A stretch of 64,000 nt of DNA. It comes from CAKZNE01 sp963976435. Lineage in GTDB: Bacteria; Bacteroidota; Bacteroidia; Flavobacteriales; Schleiferiaceae. The stretch lies in assembly GCA_963976435.1 (NCBI GenBank), contig CAXBKQ010000001.1:62001-126000 (forward strand). Reading direction: 5' to 3'. Positions 58,881 through 64,000 of the stretch are shown piece after piece. Under the pieces are notes generated by a model, which saw only the letters and a program-made list of their open reading frames with translations, did no database searches and had not been told where the DNA came from. A program made the position numbers and the translations under genes. The first letter of the stretch is position 1; each line of letters starts with the position of its first letter.

Positions 58881-60899
58881 ATGAAAAAATTTAGCCTATT
58901 TCTTATAGGATCAGCGATTATGATAAGTTGTAATGAAACCCCAATAGAACAAGCGGCCGTGGAAGGAAATGAACATGAATCTGAATTTCAATGGACGACC
59001 GAAAAGTTCGGAGATATTCAAATTTTGAGATTCCAAATTGAAGGTTGGGAGAAATTAAGCCTTCAACAAAAAAAGTTGGCTTACTACCTTACACAAGCAG
59101 GATTGGCCGGAAGGGATATCACCTGGGATCAATTTTACAGACATAATTTGGAAATAAGATCCGCCCTTGAAAATATTGTGAAGGAATATAAGGGAGATAA
59201 AGATTCTGATCTGTGGAATAATTTTATGGTATATACCAAAAGAGTTTGGTTTTCCAATGGGATTCATCATCATTATTCTAATGTAAAAATGAAACCGGCC
59301 TTTAGTATGGAAGATTTTGAAAGCCTCTTGGCTGAAACAAATACCGAAATAAGCCAGGAGGCAAAGAAGGTTATATTTAATGATAAGGATGCTAAAAAGG
59401 TAAGCAAGGATTCTAGTTCGGATCTGGTTTTGTCTTCAGCGGTGAACTTTTATGATCCAGACATTAGTGAAGAAGAAGCTTCTGCTTTTTATAAAAATCA
59501 AATAGACACTACAGATAAAAGACCAATAAGCTATGGCTTAAATTCTAAATTGGTGAGAAATGCCGATGGAGAAATAGAAGAAAAAGTGTGGAAAATTGAC
59601 GGTCTTTACGGTTCTGCCATTAGCGAAATTGTAAAATGGCTGGAACTTGCCAAAGGAGTAGCAGAAAATGAGGCTCAAGCCAATGCACTTGGGATTTTAA
59701 TTGACTATTATAAAACTGGTGATCTTAAAAAATGGGATGAATATAATGTGGCATGGGTAGGTGTTACAGAAGGGGATATTGACTATATAAACTCTTTCAT
59801 CGAAGTTTATGATGATCCTCTAGGCTATAAAGCTACTTATGAAACTGTTGTTCAGGTAAAGGACTTAGATGCCAGTGAGAAAATGTCGGTTATAAGTGAA
59901 AATATCCAATATTTTGAGGATAATTCTTCCATAATGGAGGAGCATAAAAAGAAAGAAGTTGTTGGAGTTTCCTATAGTATGATTAATGTAGTAGGAGAGG
60001 CTGGTGCTACAACACCGGCAACACCGATTGGGGTGAATTTACCAAATGCCAATTGGATTAGAAAAGAGCATGGATCAAAATCTGTGAGTTTAGCCAATAT
60101 TGAACATGCCTACGATCAGGCTAAAGGCAATGGAATTTTGGAAGAGTTCACCTATACCAAAGAAGAGCTTGAAAGAGCAAAAAAGCATGCCAATGCCAGT
60201 AGTAAAATGCATACAGCATTGCATGAAGTTGTGGGCCATGCCAGTGGACAAATAAACGACGGAATTGGAACCCCAAAAGAGACTTTAAAAAATTATGCGT
60301 CTACCCTTGAAGAAGGTAGGGCAGACCTTGTAGCTCTCTATTTTATTGTGGATCCTAAATTAATGGAATTGGGATTGGTGGAAAGTGAAGATGTAGGAAA
60401 AGCCGAATATGATAGCTATATCAGAAATGGAATGATGCTTCAATTGCGTAGATTGGAAATTGGAGATGATATTGAAGAAGACCACATGAGAAACAGACAA
60501 TTGGTAGCATCTTGGGCCTATGAACATGGGAAAGCCGAAAATATAATCGAAAAAAAGGTGCTGGATGGTAAAACCTATTTTGTGGTGAATGATTATGAAA
60601 AACTAAGAGTTCTATTTGGTGAATTATTAAGAGAAATTCAAAGAATAAAATCGGAAGGAGATTATGAAGCTGGAAAAAACCTTGTGGAAACCTATGGTGT
60701 GAAGGTAGACCCTGAAATTCATAAGGAAGTTTTAGAAAGAACCAAAAAGTTCGAGGTTGCTCCTTATTTAGGATTTATTCAACCCGAATTAGAACCTGTT
60801 ATGGAAAATGGAGAAATCACGGATGTATTGGTGAACTACCCTAAGGATTTTCAAAAACAGATGTTAATGTATGCTGAGAAATACAGCTTCCTTAAATAG
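58881..60899 (+). CDS. M49-family (dipeptidyl peptidase III-like) lipoprotein
   Basis: 672 aa. Lipoprotein signal ending AIMISC (Cys17). The zinc motif is HEVVGH at 448-453, the six-residue HExxGH type found only in M49, with the second motif EEGRAD at 477-482. DPP III removes dipeptides from short peptides; eukaryotic enzymes are cytosolic, whereas lipidation places this one in the periplasm or on the surface. The length is near the 700-residue family norm. It is a single gene with its own terminator. Confidence 0.92.
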   Translation: MKKFSLFLIGSAIMISCNETPIEQAAVEGNEHESEFQWTTEKFGDIQILRFQIEGWEKLSLQQKKLAYYLTQAGLAGRDITWDQFYRHNLEIRSALENIVKEYKGDKDSDLWNNFMVYTKRVWFSNGIHHHYSNVKMKPAFSMEDFESLLAETNTEISQEAKKVIFNDKDAKKVSKDSSSDLVLSSAVNFYDPDISEEEASAFYKNQIDTTDKRPISYGLNSKLVRNADGEIEEKVWKIDGLYGSAISEIVKWLELAKGVAENEAQANALGILIDYYKTGDLKKWDEYNVAWVGVTEGDIDYINSFIEVYDDPLGYKATYETVVQVKDLDASEKMSVISENIQYFEDNSSIMEEHKKKEVVGVSYSMINVVGEAGATTPATPIGVNLPNANWIRKEHGSKSVSLANIEHAYDQAKGNGILEEFTYTKEELERAKKHANASSKMHTALHEVVGHASGQINDGIGTPKETLKNYASTLEEGRADLVALYFIVDPKLMELGLVESEDVGKAEYDSYIRNGMMLQLRRLEIGDDIEEDHMRNRQLVASWAYEHGKAENIIEKKVLDGKTYFVVNDYEKLRVLFGELLREIQRIKSEGDYEAGKNLVETYGVKVDPEIHKEVLERTKKFEVAPYLGFIQPELEPVMENGEITDVLVNYPKDFQKQMLMYAEKYSFLK

Positions 60900-60905
60900 A
60901 ATTAC

Positions 60906-60938
60906 AAAAAGGGCGATAATAATCGCCCTTTTTTTTTC
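60906..60938 (+). terminator. intrinsic terminator after the M49 gene
   Basis: Stem AAGGGCGAT / ATCGCCCTT with a 4-base loop and flanking A and T runs, 7 bp after the stop codon. Confidence 0.92.
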
Positions 60939-60959
60939 AATAAAAACCTATAATCGTTT

Positions 60960-61388
60960 ATGAATTTTAGTCGTCAACTACAACTGCGATGGAGTGATAT
61001 GGATCCTAATTTTCACCTTAGGCATTCTGTCTATTATGATTTTGGAGCTATGCTCAGAACCGAATTCCTGGTTTCTCATGGAGTAAGTCCTCAATTAATG
61101 ATGAAGGAACATTTTGGACCTGTATTATTTCGCGAAGAGGCTGTATTTAAAAAGGAGATTCGATTTGGAGATGAAATTTTAATGGATGTAAAAGCCAGCT
61201 ATTTATCAAAAGATCATTCACGCTTTGGTATGCAGCATCAAATGATGAGAGGTGATGAATTATGCGCGATAATAAATGTAGAAGGTGCTTTTATCGACAC
61301 TATAAAAAGAAAACTTACCGCTCCTCCTCAAATTGCAATCGAAATGGTAGATGCCATGCCAAAAACCAAGGATTTTAAATGGACCTAA
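60960..61388 (+). CDS. acyl-CoA thioesterase (4HBT hot-dog fold)
   Basis: 142 aa, single hot-dog domain. The start FSRQLQLRWSDMDPNFHLRH contains the R-W-x-D-x-D-x-x-x-H pattern of 4-hydroxybenzoyl-CoA thioesterase-like proteins, where Asp is catalytic, and a YYDFGAMLRTEFL helix follows. It probably hydrolyses an acyl-CoA; chain length unknown. It is the only plus-strand gene between a terminator and a convergent small secreted protein gene. Confidence 0.85.
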   Translation: MNFSRQLQLRWSDMDPNFHLRHSVYYDFGAMLRTEFLVSHGVSPQLMMKEHFGPVLFREEAVFKKEIRFGDEILMDVKASYLSKDHSRFGMQHQMMRGDELCAIINVEGAFIDTIKRKLTAPPQIAIEMVDAMPKTKDFKWT

Positions 61389-61392
61389 TTAT

Positions 61393-61773
61393 TTAAGGTT
61401 CTAGCTTTTTACTATATCGCCACTCTTTTAATTCCCCTTCAGAATTGGTTTCTATAACCATTGACCTAGGATTTAATCGAGTGACTGTAACTTTGGTTGT
61501 GCTTCCGATTAGTCCTGCCTGAGGAGGACCTTTAACCTTCACAATGGTACTGGAAAATTCACATTCAGAAATCCATTCCAAGTCACTGTAAATACTGAGT
61601 TCATACTCTTTATTGGTCTGTACCATCAGGCTGTCCTGTATAGTCATTTGCCAGCCCTCGAAATCTTCATTTAAACAAATATATTCACCGTCAATCCTTC
61701 CTTGGCAGGTAGAACCAACTTGGGCAAATCCCAATAATGGAAATATAGTGAGTAAATGAAAGAGGAGTTTCAT
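61393..61773 (-). CDS. small secreted protein of unknown function
   Basis: 126 aa from ATG at 61773 (MKLLFHLLTIFPLLGFAQ as signal peptide); a TTG six bases earlier is possible. The mature part is about 108 residues, beta-rich, with cysteines at TCQGR, YICLN and SECEF, a pattern that could form a disulphide-stabilised lipocalin-like or Ig-like fold. No family is recognised. Its 3' end lies 4 bp from the convergent thioesterase gene. Confidence 0.6.
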   Translation of the reverse strand: MKLLFHLLTIFPLLGFAQVGSTCQGRIDGEYICLNEDFEGWQMTIQDSLMVQTNKEYELSIYSDLEWISECEFSSTIVKVKGPPQAGLIGSTTKVTVTRLNPRSMVIETNSEGELKEWRYSKKLEP

Positions 61774-61776
61774 AGA

Positions 61777-61804
61777 CAAAAAAAAAGCGCCACTAGGGCG
61801 CTTT
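61777..61804 (-). terminator. intrinsic terminator of the T9SS cargo gene
   Basis: Read on the minus strand, an 8-bp stem (AAAGCGCC / GGCGCTTT) with 5-base loop is followed by a T run, directly after the stop of the minus-strand gene at 61812. Confidence 0.88.
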
Positions 61805-61811
61805 CAAAATA

Positions 61812-62852
61812 CTAAAGTTTTTGGAATTTTCTAATTTCTGTATCGCCTTTAGATTTTAGGCTTAGCAGATAAATCCCTTTTTTAAGTTCAGAAACATCAA
61901 TTTTGGTGTTGAATTGTCCTTGTTTAACAATCTGTCCTGTTAAGCTCATAATGCTAAATTCAGAATAGTTTTCCTTTGACGAAATACGGATTTCATCTTT
62001 TGCTGGATTTGGGTAAACTACTAATTCTCCCTTTTTTAATTGTTCAGGAGCTGAAATGGTGGAGTTTTGTTTTTGGAAATACTTCCAAGAGGAACTCAAT
62101 ATAAAGGCAGTACTATCTTGATCGTAATATAATTCTATAACCTCATTAATTAAGCCTTGAGCATTGTGTTTAAAGAAATAACGATCGCTGGGAATTAATT
62201 CATCATTGCCATCAATTTCATAAAAATCAAATTGTACTAATCTGCCGCTAGCATCATAAGTGCTTTCTAATTTTCCTTCCATCCCACCAGGGAAAAGGGT
62301 TTCAATAGTAACACTATCTAATCGACCACTGTTGTAGTGGAATTTATAATCATTTACCTTAGTATAAGAACCTGTTCCAAATACATCAACTAAAACATAA
62401 AAGTTGGTAGGTGCACCAGAAGGATTATAAACAAATTCAAAGGCGATGTCCAAATTTAGATTACCCGATCCATCGTCATAGTAAATTTCAAGAATAGAAT
62501 CCTGTCCTAAAACATTTTTAAAGAAATCGTATCTCGAATTAGTATCGGAGGAAGGAAGGTCTATACCATATATGCGGGTGAGGTTCCCATTTCTCGTTCC
62601 ATCAAAACTATAGGATAAGTTCGGATCATAAACAGCAAGAAAATCAATTTGTCCATCCGGAAAAAGAGTCATTGAAACTTGCTCATCCGGACTAAAATTA
62701 GCTCCGGAATCTGAAGACCAAACAAGAGAGTCATGTGGCATCACTTGTTGCCAAATTAGTTCCTGTAGGAATTTAGTGTCTGGTTCGTATTGTGCAGAAC
62801 TAAATAGAAAGCACACGGAAGCAATAATTGATAGGGTAATTTTTTTCATCAT
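61812..62852 (-). CDS. secreted protein with T9SS type A sorting domain
   Basis: 346 aa from ATG at 62852 (MMKKITLS; 62849 equally possible), with signal peptide ending FLFSSAQ. A longer upstream frame starts within the promoter region and was rejected. The C-terminal 75 residues are the type IX secretion sorting domain: VVYPNPAKDEIRIS, FSIMSLTGQIVKQG and LKKGIYLLSLKSKGDTEIRK. The central part has Tyr/Asp-rich beta repeats resembling YD/RHS-type strands (STYDASGRLVQFDFYE). It should be exported through the outer membrane by T9SS and attached or released; its job is unknown. Confidence 0.88.
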   Translation of the reverse strand: MMKKITLSIIASVCFLFSSAQYEPDTKFLQELIWQQVMPHDSLVWSSDSGANFSPDEQVSMTLFPDGQIDFLAVYDPNLSYSFDGTRNGNLTRIYGIDLPSSDTNSRYDFFKNVLGQDSILEIYYDDGSGNLNLDIAFEFVYNPSGAPTNFYVLVDVFGTGSYTKVNDYKFHYNSGRLDSVTIETLFPGGMEGKLESTYDASGRLVQFDFYEIDGNDELIPSDRYFFKHNAQGLINEVIELYYDQDSTAFILSSSWKYFQKQNSTISAPEQLKKGELVVYPNPAKDEIRISSKENYSEFSIMSLTGQIVKQGQFNTKIDVSELKKGIYLLSLKSKGDTEIRKFQKL

Positions 62853-62905
62853 TTTATAAAATTTGGTTTTCAGGATTGACTCCAAAATCTTGCCAAAAAA
62901 CATAA

Positions 62906-62913
62906 CAAAGTTA
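62906..62913 (-). promoter_or_regulatory. promoter element TAACTTTG of the T9SS cargo gene
   Basis: Perfect TAnnTTTG on the minus strand. Transcription would start near 62900, about 48 bases before the chosen ATG and almost on top of the longer alternative start, which supports the shorter gene model. Confidence 0.55.
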
Positions 62914-63065
62914 ATTCATTTTTTAAAAGACTAGCAATCAGATTTTTATTTTATCAAGGATGAAATGAAGGTGTTTAATTATAAAATAAAATTGCTGGAT
63001 ATAATTTTTTATGCTCGAATACTTATTCTAGCCTAATTCTTTTTTTCTTGTGCTTGGAAGAATCC

Positions 63066-63073
63066 TATATTTG
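63066..63073 (+). promoter_or_regulatory. promoter element TATATTTG of fabG
   Basis: Perfect TAnnTTTG, 16 bp before the fabG ATG, giving a very short leader. Confidence 0.6.
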
Positions 63074-63089
63074 AGCAAAATTTTGAACT

Positions 63090-63836
63090 ATGAAATTATT
63101 AGAGGGCAAAACAGCCATTATTACTGGAGCTTCTAAAGGAATAGGAAAAGGAATAGCACAGGTTTTTGTGCAACATGGAGCAAATGTGGCTTTTACATAT
63201 TTATCTAGTGTAGAGCAAGCTTTGGAATTTGAAAAGGAACTTTCTTCAACTGGAGCCAAAGTAAGGGGCTATAGAAGTGATGCTTCCGTTTTTGCAAATG
63301 CCGAAGAATTGGTGAAAAATGTAATGGAGGATTTTGGATCTATTGATATTGTAGTAAACAATGCTGGAATCACTAAAGACAATCTTTTAATGAGAATGTC
63401 TGAAGAAGATTTTGATAAGGTGGTTGAAGTGAATATGAAATCAGTTTTTAACCTTACCAAAACATGCATGAGAACCATGCTTAAACAAAGGCAAGGTTCT
63501 ATAATAAATATTAGCTCCGTGGTAGGAGTAAAAGGAAATGCCGGACAGGCGAATTATGCAGCATCTAAAGCGGGAATTATTGGCTTTAGTAAATCCGTTG
63601 CCCTTGAATTAGGTTCAAGAAATATAAGATGTAATGTAGTGGCTCCTGGTTTTATTGAAACTGAAATGACAGGAAAGCTGGCCGAAGATGTTGTTCAAGG
63701 ATGGAGAGATGCAATTCCATTAAAAAGAGGCGGTCAGCCTGAAGATATTGCAAATGCTTGTGTCTTTTTAGGTTCTGATTTGTCATCCTATATTACTGGT
63801 CAAACTTTACAAGTAGATGGCGGAATGCTTACTTAA
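63090..63836 (+). CDS. fabG: 3-oxoacyl-ACP reductase
   Basis: 248 aa classical short-chain dehydrogenase. Cofactor motif TGASKGIG (12-19), NNAG at 90-93, catalytic Ser143, Tyr156 and Lys160 (NISSVVG...ANYAASK), and C-terminal ITGQTLQVDGGML typical of FabG. It reduces beta-ketoacyl-ACP with NADPH in fatty acid elongation. Other SDR enzymes share these motifs, but the length and the GFIETEMT segment fit FabG well. Confidence 0.93.
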   Translation: MKLLEGKTAIITGASKGIGKGIAQVFVQHGANVAFTYLSSVEQALEFEKELSSTGAKVRGYRSDASVFANAEELVKNVMEDFGSIDIVVNNAGITKDNLLMRMSEEDFDKVVEVNMKSVFNLTKTCMRTMLKQRQGSIINISSVVGVKGNAGQANYAASKAGIIGFSKSVALELGSRNIRCNVVAPGFIETEMTGKLAEDVVQGWRDAIPLKRGGQPEDIANACVFLGSDLSSYITGQTLQVDGGMLT

Positions 63837-63878
63837 TACTAAGACTTAGGCTTAGCCGTTTTAGAAATTTATTTTCTT

Positions 63879-64000
63879 TTGATCACAGAACTAACATTTG
63901 AATATTCTCTTTTATGGCTATTTCCAATATTTTTTGGATCACTAGCCGCAGTTTGGGTATTATATTTTTCTAAAAATTCTTTTCAAGGAAATAGAAGGTT
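63879..64000 (+). CDS. 5' part of a membrane protein, cut by the window edge
   Basis: An open frame from TTG at 63879 to the right edge, 40 codons. The N-terminus MITELTFEYSLLWLFPIFFG leads into one hydrophobic helix and then basic residues (KNSFQGNRR). Many Bacteroidota membrane proteins, including VWA/BatA-type ones, start with this kind of 'FEYS..W' segment, but the family cannot be fixed from 40 residues. It starts 42 bp after fabG. Confidence 0.5.
   Translation, partial: MITELTFEYSLLWLFPIFFGSLAAVWVLYFSKNSFQGNRR

Noticed and set aside
61812..62903. Longer form of the T9SS cargo protein
   Set aside because: Its start lies next to the promoter element at 62906, upstream of or at the transcription start, and precedes a good signal peptide by 17 residues.
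1..64000. CRISPR arrays, tRNA/rRNA genes, insertion sequences, prophage or defence genes
   Set aside because: Looked for by eye through repeats, cloverleaf-like stretches and transposase, integrase or Cas motifs; none seen. A dedicated tRNA scan was not possible here.

Overview
The window is AT-rich, densely packed chromosomal DNA from a member of the Bacteroidota, most likely Flavobacteriales. Four things point there: promoter elements of the TAnnTTTG type, a type IX secretion C-terminal sorting domain (61812-62852), LruC-domain lipoproteins, and lipoproteins, a TonB-dependent receptor and DUF4294/DinB-type proteins typical of that phylum. No tRNA, rRNA, CRISPR array, insertion sequence or phage gene was recognised. 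Many starts are GTG or TTG, and several annotated starts below are shortened to a better-supported codon.

Region 1 (1-16332) is an exopolysaccharide locus. It holds an acyltransferase, six glycosyltransferases, a Wzx-type flippase, an O-antigen ligase/polymerase-like protein, an initiating sugar-1-phosphate transferase, a half-length TolC-family protein and a Wzc-like co-polymerase whose kinase domain has lost its ATP-binding motifs. Embedded in it are an NtrC-type sigma-54 activator, an Hpt protein and a stand-alone receiver. The sugar transferase carries a degenerate receiver domain with Glu at the phospho-acceptor position. Together these look like a phosphorelay wired into polysaccharide synthesis, without a histidine kinase in the window.

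Region 2 (16333-21028) has two tandem LruC-domain lipoproteins. The second gene, and a 49-codon reading frame after it, each follow a candidate sigma-54 promoter with exact GG-N10-GC spacing, which suggests targets for the sigma-54 activator in region 1. Region 3 (21029-26227, minus strand) is rfbC, a lytic transglycosylase, uvrA and a LOG-family gene, with a promoter element so close to rfbC that the mRNA is probably leaderless.

Region 4 (26278-31069) is a TonB-dependent receptor, a TPR-like secreted protein, a LytS-type kinase and a LytTR regulator; the receptor promoter has a near-perfect 12-bp direct repeat at 21-bp period, the geometry of a LytTR binding site. Region 5 (31141-35337) contains alkaline phosphatase, a DinB-like protein, a membrane-tethered LuxR-type protein, small enzymes and a cold-shock gene.

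Region 6 (35383-42097, minus strand) is a nine-gene operon: PspA, a small membrane protein, DUF4178, a Ser/Arg/Gly-rich lipoprotein, a duplicated DUF350 protein, a membrane-fused spermidine synthase, a rhomboid protease, a K+ channel with RCK domains, and S-adenosylmethionine decarboxylase. It is organised like the E. coli yjfIJKLMC set and suggests a membrane-stress/polyamine system. It is the best candidate here for a poorly described multi-gene system.

Region 7 (42426-64000) is mixed: an AlkC-like repair protein, accC, miaE, a glycosyltransferase overlapping an AlkB-type alkane hydroxylase, fabH, yebC, an exonuclease/GIY-YIG fusion, bshC, SIMPL and VWA proteins, a second LytS-type kinase/LytTR pair with its own 21-bp-spaced repeats, an M49 peptidase lipoprotein, a thioesterase, a T9SS cargo protein and fabG.
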